Assembly (NCBI GenBank): GCA_031841125.1
Contig: CM063113.1
Coordinates: 55,483,211 to 55,547,210, forward strand
Reading direction: 5' to 3'
From: Acanthococcus lagerstroemiae
Lineage: Eukaryota; Arthropoda; Insecta; Hemiptera; Eriococcidae
DNA: 64,000 nucleotides
Shown: positions 47,301-57,650 of the stretch, piece by piece
Layout of the letters: each line of letters opens with the position of its first letter
Numbering within the stretch: position 1 is the stretch's first letter
Translations under genes and position numbers: made by a program
Notes under the pieces: model-generated
What the model was told of the DNA's origin: nothing
Seen by the model: only the letters and a program-made list of their open reading frames with translations
The model's database searches: none

Positions 47301-50300
47301 AGTCATCGTCCTTCTTAAACACAACTGACTAGTTAGAGTTTCGTTGGGAGCTTTTGCTGCAATATGCCGGAAAATTTAATTTCAGTTTTATTTACCCAGC
47401 ATAGTAGCAGTATAGGTACAAAGGGGAAAAATAATTTTCTTCATAATCAGCAAAATTTTCATAATTGAAAGAAAAACCTCCTCATAAATAACACACATGA
47501 TCTATTTAGGAAGAAAATGACCAGAAATGACCTTAGATGACTTACACTGAAAAAAATGACTATGTGGTCACAGTGGCGCATCAAACTTTTCATGACAAAC
47601 AAACCAAACCATATCTAATAACGAAAAACTGACAACAATGTCAATAAGTTACTACAAAATTTTGATATTGGATTGATAAGTACACAAATTAACGAACGGT
47701 ACATAGTTAAGAACTGTTGATGAACTCAACAAAAACGATACGATTACGTTTCCAAGTAAAATTATTAGGTACGTAATTAAATTATACACTTGAACCAAAT
47801 GATGCGAACACTTGAATTCATACTGGATTACCAGTTGAGAGCGATATTCCAAAATTATATCGATGATGGTTGTTGAAGCGAAAACTAGCTGTGAGCTGAA
47901 AATGGGAGCGAGGAAGTGCCAATTTGATCCCATATTGAGTGCCAGGTAATTATACATCTATTGTGACTGTAACTAGTCTGAATTTCAGGAACTGTCTGAC
48001 ACCGAGAATTTACAAATATTTGATGAAATTCCTTACATCCGGGCGGAAGCAAAACGGTTGAAACAACAAGGAGTTAAAATTATAATTGCGTTGGGACATT
48101 CTGGGTTCTATCGTGACATCGAAATCGCTCAGGAAATTCCAGAAATCAGCTTAGTGGTCGGAGGACATTCGCATACCTTACTGTACAGCCCCAAAGGTAA
48201 ACTATTTTAAAGCAACAGGGCCCCAACAATGTGTGAAATGTTTCTTTGTTTTTTTTTTTTTAACAGAATGAGCTCGATTACTGCATTCGCAGACCTCTGA
48301 AGCACGGCTGGAAGTAACTGTATGTATGTACTTTGCAGATAAACCCCCGAGCATAGAGAAGGCACCAGCAGAATATCCGTACCTGGTTACCCAAAAATCG
48401 GGTAAAATTGTTCCCGTCGTTCAAGCCTACGCCTATGCGAAATATTTGGGAGAATTATGGGTCACCTTCGACGACAACGGCGATGTGACCTCGGCCGAAG
48501 GATCTCCGCGATTATTACATCCGTCCGTTAAGAAAGGTAACAACACTAACTGAAAAATTTGCTACTGTCCCATACATGGGCTTCAGCTTGAGAGTCTACT
48601 GTTGATTACTTTCATCAGACTAAATATACAATGGCTCAATCACTCAAGGGCCTTAACAACAGAGAAAGCCTTTAACGTTGTTTAAAAAGTTTGCAGTCGA
48701 CAAAGGAGGAGTTATCTGTCAAATTCTGATTATTCTAGCAGCCAGTTGGTAAAATTGGATGATGACTTTTTATTTTATTTATTATAATGGTTCCGCTAAA
48801 AATGTTGAATCCCAGTCGGACTATTCTCCGCCCCCCCCCGCCCCAAGCAAAAAGTGCTAGCTACCAACAAATTTCCTTTCTTTGAAGTCAACTACGCTCT
48901 TCAGCTGTCTGAGGGTTTTTCTGTACTCACCTACACGAAAACTGCATCAGAAAAATGGAAAGATGGCAAGTAAAATGATTAGGTCGCTTTAAAGGCTAAG
49001 TTGTATCAAGCCCACCTCATATTCTAGCGACGGTGCCAGAGATTCGATTTTCAATGGGGAAAAAGCTGGGGAACAGGTTTCATCTCTCTTCCCGCAAACG
49101 CTCTATCAAATAAGACTTACTGTAGTACCATGCAGTACCAATCAAGGTCGATAGGTAGCGCACTTTGCAGTTCCCAGTAAGTTATCATAAACATGACACT
49201 CACTGTATTTACAGAGCAAGTGTTGCCAGAACGGTATTTTGGATGCTAGATCTAGAAGAAGTTTTCATTTTTAGCATCTCAAATTCTCGTTGGAATACTC
49301 ATTTTGAACGGATTTTTGCAGATTTTTTTCTTTTCTCTTGATCTAGCAAAATCTAACAGAATTTGAGACATTCGAAGGCAGAATTCAGTTTTCACTTCTG
49401 GCAACACTGTTACCGCTATTATCTATAACGGATTAGTGCTGCGTAAGGTGTATTGTGGTTTGCTCGCTCAACGTTATGAAACGTGTGGCTAGTAAGGATT
49501 TATATAAGTATGCGCAACTCTTCCACATAGAGAAGTTAATACTCTAATGAAACAAACTGTAGGGACAGCAATGGCAAACTATTTCTCAACTACCTTACCA
49601 TGTTGGTCACATGATCCCTAAGGTTGCCAACGTAATGATACAGATATAGCACTAGAAGAAGAAAATATGATCAATTTAGCTAAGTAGCGTTGCGATGTCT
49701 AATAATGGGCTTTCATGTCCTGGGTGTGTGAACTTATATCGAAACAGACAATATTCATTTCCAAGAAACTGAGTCATCATCTTGGAATTTCATAGGAAAC
49801 CTTTCCGTTCTATTCACAACTATAGTATACTGTAGATAGTTCTAGCTGAATAATCCTAATATTCTTCGGTATATACCATGTAGATAAAACTGTGTATGAG
49901 AAAGTTGAATCTTGGGCAGCATTACTTCGAAGCAAGTTGCGAACAGTGAAGGGATTCACCAGAACTTTTGTAGGCAAAGCTACATTTACTATGGGACACT
50001 TCGAGTCAACTGCTGCTAATCTAATCACAGACGCTGTTCGTGATCTAGTAAGTACACCAGAAGTTGGTTACTCATATACATATACATTCTGTGAGATATT
50101 CGTTCTGCCGAATATCTTAGTCGTTGGTATTGCGGAGATACTCGCAGATAGTCGAGCGCGCTCCAACTGATAAAAGTCGGAATGCATAATGATAATTATC
50201 ATGCCAAGAGCAGACAGCTGTACTGCACACCTAAGGGACTCTCGACTTTTTGAGTCGATTCAGTATTATACTGCATCGATCATGATTTATTAAACTTACG

Positions 50301-52685
50301 AGTTTACGCATTCATCCTATATCTAAGTCAATTTGAAAATGACACTTTTATACTCCATAGTCTTGGGTCACATAATACCAGTACAGATAAGAATGGCTGC
50401 AGGCTATTAGAGTTTAAACCTCGCCTAGGTAGCGCTACCATAGGCAAACATTTTATGGGTATTGTAATCAGTTCGGGTGATCTATTCACCTCAAAGTGAT
50501 AAGACTACAATGAACATACTGATAGTGCTGCCAACACAAGCAACTTAGGTTTCACTCCCAATTAGGAGTACTTTTTGGATAAATCGCGGCTATGTCAGTT
50601 GCACTATTTGGTATTTTAAAGGAAGTGGGATAGAGAATTTTTCTTTGTTTATAAGGACCTTATGACAGAAAACATGATAATATAATGAATGCGCCCCCAT
50701 TCACCTACTTTTACAGGCTATTAGGAACTACAACAGCACACTAAAAGAGTGGACCAATGCTCCTATTGGTGTTTTCCAAAATGGCGGAATAAGAAGCATA
50801 CTCGATAATAACAAAAACGGAGGTAAGTGCCATAAACCAGCATTCCATTACAATAATTTATCACCCGGAGATTGTACAACCACTGATAATATTACAATCT
50901 TCAGAGATCTATAGTAACAGCTTCCTGATTGGCACTTTTGACACAATTCAAGCACTGTGCGCGTAATTACAAAAGTGATCCAGTTCTACTGGTTATCAGT
51001 GCTATAGCAACATGCAGTATACGAGTATTTAAATATGCAGGAGCCGTTACAGTCGAAGATTTGTTGATGTTTGTACCATTTGAAAATCAAATGTACCGAG
51101 TTCAATATCGAGGTTCGACACTGAAAGCAGCGTTAGAACAAAATTTTAATCAACCACGTGGCGCTGAGTATCGTTTTTTCTTTGTATGCTCGGGTGAGAT
51201 CCGCTTTTTTGCACTCATTTTATACATAGATTTAAGTACACGTAGATCAGAACATACCATTAATATAAGCGTCACTTCATATCGCTTTTAGTCTTGATCG
51301 TAGCAGTTCTTATACCCGAGGAAAAATTATAGCACACTCAATGGACTTTTTCCCAGATGGACTATATACATGATAAATATTTTCGACCATTTTAAACGAA
51401 ATTCGACCACTTTAAATGGAAAACGACCATTTTAAACAAATCAAATGTTCCTTAAAATGTAAATCAAAGGTCGTTTAAAGTACTCGAAAATATTCTTTGT
51501 GTATGGTGTCCATTCGGAAAAATGTCCATTGAGTGTGCTCATGATATAAACTATTTGCTAGTATTACTACGTCGTCTGCAAAACGGAGGTTATTCAGCTA
51601 CGAACCCTTTATGTTTATTCCTCTTCCCTCCCAGTCGAGCTCCCTAAAGATTTCTCCCAATGCTATGTTGAATAGTGTCGAGGATAGTGGATCGCCTTGC
51701 CTCACTCCTCGTTTTATTTCAAATTCCCCTCCCCCCTCTTCGTCTGTAATTACCATTGCTTTTGCATTTTCGTACATTTTTAAAAATTATTTCTATTATG
51801 TTTTTCTATACGGATTGCTATAAATCAGAACTAAAAGCGGTATGAAATGACGCTTACACTACTCATACCTATGTATCGGAAAAGATGGTCACGTCTCCTG
51901 CGACATGCCAATACCATAGAAATATAATCGATACCGGTACAGCAATTTTGAAAGATATCATTTATGTTATGAACGTGCTCTCTCTTTTGTAGATTATGTA
52001 AATATTTCTCGGGATACCTATAAAAAAATTTAAAAAAATTAAGGACTTTAAATTAATTCTGAATATATTCTCTCCAGGTATCAAAGTTGTATATGACACA
52101 TCCCGACCACCGGGAAGAAGAATAGAATCGGTTACAGTTTTATGCCAGCACTGCTCAGTCCCACAATATGAGCCACTGAAGTTGGACGAAATCTATACTG
52201 TTGTAATGAGCGATTTTCTATTGAAAGGAGGAGATACATTTGATATGATGAAAACAGAAGTTGTGAATGCTACTAAGCTCGGTATGTTTCACCTACTCTA
52301 GAGCAATGGGGGTGCTGAGCCCTATCGTCTAAAATCTCCCCCAAAAGCTGAAAACATATATGTACGAGAGAAAGAGTTTTCAGCATTGTTTTGAAACTAG
52401 TCACCCTCCCCCCACTCCTGTTAGACTATTTGCGGTTATAAGCATTACCTACGCTAAATATTAGGTATAATTTGTGATCTTACTGTTACTAACTGAACAG
52501 GTTTTACCGATACGGATGCTATCGTATCTTACTTCGAAAACCATGGAGTGGTGTACCCTGTCATGGAGGGTCGTATAGTAGTCAAGGGAACGGCAGGACC
52601 TTCATCGTGTGCCTCAATCACAAAGATTCCGGTCTATCTGTTTCTTTTGCTACCGCTGATCGTTCGCACATACAACGGATTATGA
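35334..52685 (+). CDS. 5'-nucleotidase/apyrase family gene, copy C (9 exons, 584 aa)
   Basis: Exons: 35334-35669, 35827-36027, 47989-48196, 48339-48536, 49884-50047, 50717-50822, 51041-51193, 52078-52281, 52501-52685. Phases equal those of copy B, and only exon 7 differs in length (6 bases longer). The signal peptide is MISIVVLGLCVTLVSA. Metal motifs are complete: HNNDLHA, NAGDTFQGT, GNHEFD, ALGHSGF, GGHSH. Phe354 and Gln390 replace the usual Arg and Asn as in B, while R395 and the DFLLKGGD block remain. The C-terminus, ITKIPVYLFLLLPLIVRTYNGL, is a weaker GPI-type signal because RTYN interrupts the hydrophobic end. Intron 2 is 11,961 bases because of nested transposons and contains the assembly gap. 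No in-frame stop or splice defect was seen, so the gene looks intact. Confidence 0.9.
36460..36860. other. copy C intron 2, start of C-specific insertion
   Basis: Similarity to copy B intron 2 runs to CACAAGGTGTTGCA (about 36427-36440) and then stops. It resumes near 46090. Everything between is absent from copy B. This part is AT-rich with no domain visible. Confidence 0.5.
36861..37595 (+). mobile_element. RTE-like LINE 3' portion in intron 2 of copy C
   Basis: Reads, with frameshifts, LNVLDRKSDSSINVNKSKIYVLS, then EIKINKEKLEVVGETTY (normally followed by LGQ), and at the end KRPGKQQKRWTNELNEML...WPRVAQTRSEWDRLREAFAQEQG followed by a stop near 37590. This is the conserved C-terminal end of RTE-like ORFs. 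The FADD region is missing and multiple stops are present. Confidence 0.75.
37596..38010. other. AT-rich segment of copy C intron 2
   Basis: No recognisable gene or terminal repeat. Confidence 0.4.
38011..38225. repeat. TCGAA-rich repeat cluster, block 1
   Basis: Dense in TGTCGAA/TTCGACA words. The unit AAATTTGATTGCTGTCGAATTA occurs twice (about 38113 and 38174), with a spacing near 61 bases. The same vocabulary makes up the larger block at 44700-45125. Confidence 0.65.
38790..39290. mobile_element. mariner-like terminal repeats enclosing a MITE
   Basis: CAGGGTGTCCTAGAAG (38790) and the partner TTTTGGGACACCCTG (to 39290) are inverted and each is flanked by TA, as in Tc1/mariner-type elements. 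The interior has no transposase and carries a copy of the MITE seen at 19809-20067. Confidence 0.6.
39009..39272. mobile_element. GTAGCCAG-type MITE, second subfamily, second copy
   Basis: Closely matches 19809-20067 through the interior (AAAACGTGTTTTAAAGGCGA, TTGCTCATTTTTGCATATTT). Left end CAGTGTTGTAGTCAGG. The right end is decayed (TTGGCTATGCTCATTC). Confidence 0.7.
39300..40427. other. unannotated part of copy C intron 2
   Basis: No coding signature. Contains GCCCCGGATTAAGATTAAAG near 39504, a string reminiscent of MITE interiors, but no paired end was found. Confidence 0.4.
41030..42425 (-). mobile_element. LINE reverse transcriptase remnant in intron 2 of copy C
   Basis: On - the order is: HVWHFVDTEKAFDNVTWDKM (about 42410-42350), KKGVRQGCSLSPVLFDLYI (about 42235-42180), FRFTDDIVLLTERNADLENIL (FTDD in place of FADD, about 42115-42050), VALYGCEIWTTGKRGKRRIEAF...RRILNIKWTHKVE (about 41750-41630). 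After about 250 unrelated bases comes the end block EDRIGQQRLQYVQQIIEDIKCN..YLEMKELAQ (about 41165-41060). All RT landmarks are recognisable but frameshifted. Different in sequence from the RTE-like copies elsewhere in the window. Confidence 0.75.
42483..42638. mobile_element. MITE with GCAAATAGG inverted ends
   Basis: AAACGCAAATAGG (42483) and CCTATTTGCGCCTAT (to 42642) are inverted. GTCCCAAC (about 42472) before it and GTCCCAAA (42643) after it form a near-perfect 8-bp duplication, suggesting a hAT-type MITE. It contains GGCGTAAGCCCCC and GGGGCTAAGCCCCCC near opposite ends. Confidence 0.65.
42940..43720. repeat. cluster of CCATGG-containing repeats, direct and inverted
   Basis: The segment GTTGACATTTCCATGGAAAT with flanking TTCAGTGG and AGCCATGG recurs at about 42951, 43145, 43262 and, inverted, at about 43486. 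Companion strings (TGAGCGAAAACCGT, CCCCCGACACG, GCTCATTGATCTTGAT) recur in the same order. The right end carries ACAGACAGACAGACA. It looks like a rearranged multi-copy MITE or satellite. I found no coding content. Confidence 0.55.
43830..44695. other. unannotated part of copy C intron 2
   Basis: AT-rich with GGGGGAGTATCGGGC-type tract near 44615-44650 (AGCCCGATACTCCCCCC then GCGCCTATG), suggesting another MITE end. No exon seen. Confidence 0.4.
44696..45125. repeat. TCGAAAT/TCGAAC short-period repeat, block 2
   Basis: About 430 bases built from variants of GTCGAAATAGTATCGAA, GTCGAAAAAACGCCGAAAT and TGTCGAAC, with the longer unit GAATAGCCGAAATGTCGAAAT repeated near 44838 and 44898. On the - strand this yields a repetitive Phe/Arg/Ser-rich open frame that I treat as non-coding. 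Related to 38011-38225. Confidence 0.75.
45126..46085. other. unannotated part of copy C intron 2
   Basis: GGTTCACATCATCAGTCAGAAAA (45211) and GGTTCACATTATCAGTAAGAAAA (45610) form a diverged direct pair about 400 bases apart, perhaps two ends of one insertion. Nothing coding recognised. Similarity to copy B intron 2 resumes near 46090. Confidence 0.4.
46564..47063. other. assembly gap, exactly 500 N
   Basis: A run of 500 N in intron 2 of copy C. The 18 bases before it (GGAAAAATGACCTTATTA, 46546-46563) are repeated with one mismatch directly after it (GGAAAAATGACCTTAGTA from 47064). In copy B the matching site (about 24768-24790) has this sequence once and no extra DNA. The gap length is therefore probably a placeholder. 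Confidence 0.95.
49430..49620 (+). repeat. SINE-body relic in intron 4 of copy C
   Basis: Counterpart of 28550-28740 in copy B: GTTTGCTCGCTCAACGTTATGA, ACGTGTGGCTAGTAAGGAT and AGCAATGGCAAACTATT. The tRNA head present in copy B has no clear counterpart. Only CAGTACCAATCAAGGTCGATA-like remains are seen near 49133. Confidence 0.5.
51545..51775 (-). mobile_element. RTE-like LINE fragment in intron 7 of copy C
   Basis: On - it reads GGGEFEIKRGVRQGDPLSSTLFNIALGEIFREL, a stop, then LNNLRFADDVVILANS, i.e. the GVRQGDPLS and catalytic FADD motifs of a LINE reverse transcriptase. Only about 230 bases are present. Absent from intron 7 of copy B, which is only 262 bases long. Confidence 0.75.
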
Positions 52686-53199
52686 GCTCCAGCTCTGGTC
52701 AGAGGTCCAGCAAGAGATGCTGAAAATTCCCATCTACAGTATGTGCACCCGAAAGTGTCATGATTGACGGTGTTTAGACACGAAAGCTGGTTGAAAGATG
52801 AAGATGTCGGAACTATCATACTCGTATTTTAGATCGCCAGGACTCAGGAACACGTAAACGTTGAAGAAGAATTTTTTTGCACAAACGAACGTCGAATTTC
52901 ATCAATTCTTATTTATATATTACTACCAAATTAATTCGTTTTATAAAAATCATTTAAATAATCACCCTTATTTTCCACAGGATTTTCGATCCATTTCTTG
53001 GAATTTTCGATCACTTTTTTGAGTTTTGATGTAAGGTTTAGGTACAACACTTGGTTCACGCTGACTAAAAATAATTAATTGTCATGTTCTTACGTATATT
53101 ATGTTGTTTTCTTTAATTTACACTCAACTCAAATTGAAAATATAGAATCGGTACCTAATATCTGGGTACATATAAAAGTCGGTGCACGTTCAGTTTTAG

Positions 53200-53205
53200 A
53201 ATAAA
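53200..53205 (+). terminator. candidate polyadenylation signal for copy C
   Basis: AATAAA in the context TTTTAGAATAAATAAG, shared with the position downstream of copy B. Confidence 0.3.
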
Positions 53206-53489
53206 TAAGTTTGTATTCAGCAAACGTTTTTAAAATTTTGGCGGACTTCAAAGGTCAGGAAAACTTTGAATGGTAGTCGAAATTCTGGGTTAAGTACACA
53301 TACCTACATGTGGCCTATCATGAAATGTGTGAATCTTCGTACTTGATTGTGTAAGCGGAACAAGGGCCACTAGGTATCATGTAGAGATGGCTCTTTGTTC
53401 CCCAAAACATTTAGCCGAAGATCCGGATTCCGAACACTACCTGAGTACTTTCTCGAGAAAAAAAAGTTTTTCTGCTTTATTGGCTCGTA

Positions 53490-53670
53490 AAGCACCTAGG
53501 ACCACTCTGGAGGAGAGTGATTGCGGATCGACAGACCTGGGCAATTAAAGGAGAGACATATGCACAATCCTGGGCTTAGCCACTACGGGAAAGGGAGCCC
53601 CCTTCTTTTACCGCAGAATTAAATTAAGGACATTATGTACTGGCCCGCTAATAAATAAATAAAAAATGTC
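53490..53670 (+). mobile_element. RTE-like LINE 3' end
   Basis: Decayed ORF end reading LEESDCGSTDLG / RVIADRQTWAIKGETYAQSW in alternating frames, the conserved tail of RTE-like ORFs. It finishes in an AATAAATAAATAAA tail near 53650-53665. It lies directly after the duplicated downstream flank of copy C. Confidence 0.6.
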
Positions 53671-53788
53671 AAAAATGAAATCAGCGATCATGAACACACA
53701 ATATGAGACATACACACAGTATTTTGTCTTACTATTTTCACATCTGCTTCCTTCCTCAGGTTCGTCAAATTTCAATCGAGAGTAAAAG

Positions 53789-54088
53789 CAGAGGCGAAAC
53801 TTGACTTTCAGTTTGGGGGGGGGGGTGGGGTAGAGAAAATTTGCCGACCAATATTTTCTTTTAACTAAAAATTTGCCGGCAACATTTTCCACAAATTTTA
53901 AAATTCGCCAATTTTTCAATCAAAATATTTTTCAATTGAAAAAAAAAAAAAAAAACACCATAAATAATATTAATAATAAACAAACAAAGTTCTTAGAACG
54001 TGAAAAATTCAAATAAACAGTTTCAAAATTTGCTGATATAGCTAATTATTGGGGGTGTTTCAGCTCCCCTACCATAGTTTCGTACCTG
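53789..54088. mobile_element. MITE with GGCGAAACT inverted ends
   Basis: CAGAGGCGAAACTTGA at the left pairs with ATAGTTTCGTACCTG at the right. Inner tracts TTTGGGGGGG and TTGGGGGTGTTTCAGCTCCCC are typical for this class. The interior is AT-rich and non-coding. A second right end of the same family (GGGGGTGTTTCAATCCCCC ... AGTTTCGCCCCTG) lies at 55600-55652. Confidence 0.6.
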
Positions 54089-54902
54089 CAAATGCAGATT
54101 GGAACCTTATCCCCCAAGCACTCACATTTGCGCACATGAGCATACTCTATTCTGGGAGGGTAAGGTGGAAGGATGTTAGGAATACTTGAGAGGAGCACAC
54201 AACTTCCTCTACACATAGAGGTGGTCGTTGTTTACTCTTGGTGATATTTTTTTCTGAATTTCCTCTGATTCTTCTCCTAAATTGATTCCAATCAAATCAA
54301 ATCAAATCAAAAGAGAAAAAAAACACAAAACAAAAACTATAAAGTTTTCTGTCGATTATACATGGAGTTTTGACTTTTGTTCCAGACTAAACTTCCCTCT
54401 AATCGGACCGCACAGCGCTAGTATCGACTACTCTTATCAGCGACCAAAAGGTGAAGTTTTTGACACATATGTAGCAAAATTTTGGAATCTAGGTATAAAA
54501 ATAGTCCAAATCTAAAGAAAATTCATTGTTTGAAAAATTCGTTTCTCTTTAAATACTTCAAAAACGTATTAATTTTCCAGATATTTCAACTTTAATGAGT
54601 ACAATGGGGAAAATGTATAGATTTACCTTTTGCTACTTATCTCTTCGACTCGACAGCAACGCGCTCTGACGGATATACGGCCCGATATATTCACCAGGAC
54701 CAAATACCGTAAACTAAACAATAAAACATTTGATATCGGATTCAGCTTGTGACATTGGAAGATAAGTCTTTTGCTTTCAACTTTTAGATTTTAATAAAAT
54801 GTTCAACTTTCGAAATTTCAGGCTCTAGGTCAATCACACAGAGAATCTAGTAACAACAGATTTCGGGCTGCTCAAAGCCGTGGTGCGCTGTAGTCGTTTA
54901 CG

Positions 54903-55582
54903 AATGATTGAGTGAGTGAGTGAATCACTAACTCATTGAGTGAGCGACGAAGTGAAGAAGTGAATGAATAACTAAATTAGAGAATGAATGAATGACTGAG
55001 TAAGTGAATCACTAAATCACTGAATCACTGAATCACAAGTGAGTGACTGAGTAACTGAGTGAATAACTCAATGAGTAAGCGAGTACGCGAGTGAGTGAGT
55101 AGGTGAGTGAGAGAATCACTGAGTAACTGAGTAAGTGATTGAGTAACTGTGTGAATAACTGAATAAGTAAGCGAGTGACTGAGTGAATCGCTAAATAAGT
55201 AGGCAAATGACTGAGTGAGTGAGTGAGTGATAGAGTGAATCACTGACTCATTGGGTGAGTGACGGAGTGAGTGAGTGAATGGATAGCTACATTAAAGAAT
55301 GGGTAAATAACTAAGTAAGGGATTAAATCACTGAGTCACTGAGTAAGTGATTGAGTTCAACTGTGTGAATAACTGAATAAGTAAGCAAGTAACTGAGTGA
55401 ATCACTGAGTCACTGAGTATGTGATTGAGTGAGTGAGTGAATCACTGACTCATTGAGTGAGTGACGGAGTAACTGAATGAATAACTCAATAAATAAGCGA
55501 GGAGTGACTGAGTGAATCACTGAGTAAGTGAATTAGTAACTGTGTGAATAACTTAATAAGTAAGCGAGTGACTGAGTCTTAA
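54903..55582. repeat. TGAG/TGAA-type degenerate simple repeat, ~680 bp
   Basis: Built from GAGTGAGTGAATCACTGA, AATAACTGAATAAGTAAGCGAG and similar words with a four-base rhythm (TGAG, TGAA, TAAG). Higher-order units recur, for example GTAAGCGAGTGACTGAGTGAATC. Frames through it give repetitive Ser/Thr/Leu proteins, not genes. Confidence 0.9.
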
Positions 55583-55655
55583 AATTTGCCTACTGCCAAA
55601 TTATTGGGGGGGGGGTGTTTCAATCCCCCACAACTCCCTACAGTTTCGCCCCTGA
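55583..55655. mobile_element. MITE right-end fragment
   Basis: Matches the right end of the 53789-54088 element (AAATTATTGGGGG, GTGTTTC, CCCC, AGTTTCG.CCTG). It sits directly after the TGAG repeat, so the repeat may lie inside, or have expanded from, a second copy. Confidence 0.5.
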
Positions 55656-56288
55656 GTGAAAGTGAGATCAAAAACGAAACGAGCGACCCCGAGACTCTCT
55701 ATTTGAAATCGTCTGTATTCTTTTTCAAGCTGGTTCATACCTAACCACTCTCTCAGTTCCACCAATTTCCATTTATGTGTAATATTATTGTCAGAAATCA
55801 ATTCAGTGACCCTGGAGACTCGATATTCGATGTACCAGTACTTAGAACTCATCTCTACCGTTGCCTCTTTCCCCGGATCTACCCAGTTTCAAGCGAAAAT
55901 AAATGTATTGTTTAAATTGAGTTCTGCGACCCCGAGTACTACGAATACGAGAAACCACGTTCAAATTTGGCTTTGTAACAGCCGAAAAAGCTCCGTATTC
56001 TTAATGTTTCAAGAATACAAGAAACACAAAACCGCAGAGTATAAAATATAAAACTCTCATCGTTCGTTGATCCTACACACACCAAAAATGATGGTTATTA
56101 CAAAATTTGCAGATCTTAAACTTATTCTCTTCGAGATGCTTCTCGTTTCTGTGATTTTGTTTACGAATTTTTCATGGACACAGAAATTTAAATTATTGGT
56201 GTTATTCAAAGAGTTCTGAGATTATGAGAACTTCGAAAAATTGTTAGAAATTATAAAACTACCCCTGTTACTTTTGTCGGCGATAGTG

Positions 56289-56362
56289 TCTGATGGGACG
56301 TACGGCAATGCACGCATACCAAAGTGGCCCCTGAGACACCGCAACCCCGGCCCCGGAAACTA
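56289..56362 (-). mobile_element. R1-like LINE 3'-end fragment, fourth copy
   Basis: The reverse complement gives GTTTCCGGGGCCGGGGTTGC, then GGTGTCTCAGGGGCCA, TTTGGTATGCGTGCAT and CGTACGTCCCATCA. This parallels the 3' ends at 24300-24389, 33352-33420 and 4655-4738. Only the final ~70 bases are clearly matched, and the sequence to about 56530 may continue it. Confidence 0.6.
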
Positions 56363-56539
56363 CCCTTTCGAGTATCACACCAGTGGCCGGAGGGAACTTT
56401 TACAATGATCGTAGATGTAGTGACCGATGAAGTTCGAGGATGGGGGCAGCGCAGCTTTCACGCCCCTCGGGTGCTGCAGTCCGACTTTGGGCTCAAAAAA
56501 AACCTTTTACTTTCCTCGTTTTCAACCTGATTTGCTAAC

Positions 56540-57278
56540 ATTGCATCGAAAACTTAGAATTTCGGTTGGCCCTTAACTACGAACGTGACAAGTGACAGAC
56601 GAACAATCGTATCGCAATTTAGTCACTGCAACGCCACACCGTATCTATATAGTACCTCATTAGCAGACACATAAAACGAAGTACGAAAACACTTTTACGC
56701 TAGTGAGCTTGTCCTCTAACGAGCACGCGAACGGACACCCATTAACTGGCATTCGTCGTAACCTCAGTGCCGTGACAATGATCTACTCACTCTAATCCAC
56801 AAGGAGGTAAGACGAACATATAATTAGAAAAATCAGCTGTAAAGATCCAGGAAAGATAACACGAAACTAATTCGAATGCCACCGATGCCATTGACGTCAA
56901 AGTTGGGCACATCATTAACACGGCGAACAGGCAAACGGCAGACAGGTCTATCCTACAGAAACACAGTTGCACGCCGTTCGTGAAATAAACACGTCGAGTC
57001 GCCTCTGCGCTCCTCACATCACGAGTGTGTTTGAACAGTGGCTCCATTTCGTAATCGCATATATACAACTGGCGTCGAGTTGTTTTCGCATACGAGTGCG
57101 CCGTCCACTCGAGCGACGGCCAAATCGATGAGCATGCTAATCGTCGCAAAAAAAGCTAATCGTCGCAGAAAGAAAGTAACGGACACTCTCGTAATTGCGA
57201 TTTAATTGTCCGCCTCTCGGACGTGGCCGAAAAAGTGATGCGAGCACGCCTCAGTCGCGACCGTGCGCTTTCGTGAAG
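56540..57278. other. 5' flank of 5'-nucleotidase copy D
   Basis: No match to the 5' flanks of copies B and C was seen. GC and CpG content rises toward 57200. This must hold the copy D promoter, but no core element stands out. Confidence 0.4.
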
Positions 57279-57650
57279 ATGACTTCGTTCGTGGCTCATC
57301 TCGTTCTCGGGCTGGTGGTGCTCGCCGCGTCCCACCAGACGCTGGTCGGCGGCGTCGTCGGCCAGTTCCGGATGCTGGTCATCCACAACAACGATCTGCA
57401 CGCGCGGTTCGTCGAGACGGACGCGTACAGCGCGTCCTGTCCGCCGGACTTCGTGAAGGAGAACAAATGCTTCGGCGGGTTCGCCCGCGTCAAGCAGGCG
57501 ATTAACGACGCCGCGGCCGAGGCGAAGGCACGCGGCATTCCCAGCATCTACCTCAACGCCGGAGACACGTTCCAGGGCACGCCGTACTACACCATGTTCA
57601 AGTGGGAGATCGTGGCGCCGCTCATCGACAGCCTCGGCCCTGATGTTATG
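57279..57650 (+). CDS. 5'-nucleotidase/apyrase family gene, copy D, exon 1 only
   Basis: The ATG at 57279 opens a 124-residue first exon ending at the donor ATG|GTAAAT, the same place (after ..DVM) as exon 1 of A, B and C. The signal peptide is longer (about 28 residues, MTSFVAHLVLGLVVLAASH...). The mature part QFRMLVIHNNDLHARFVE keeps the first metal pair (D39/H41) and NAGDTFQGT keeps D96, with the family Cys pair around ..SASCPPDF..NKCFGG. Base composition is strikingly GC-rich at third positions compared with A-C. No exon 2 (TIGNHEFD) is found in the remaining 6.3 kb, so intron 1 is either very long or the copy is truncated. Confidence 0.85.

Noticed and set aside
55025..55243. 72-codon Ser/Leu/Thr-rich frame on -
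   Set aside because: Translation of the TGAG simple repeat.
54903..55582. CRISPR-like periodic array
   Set aside because: The period is about four bases with no unique spacers, and the window is eukaryotic.
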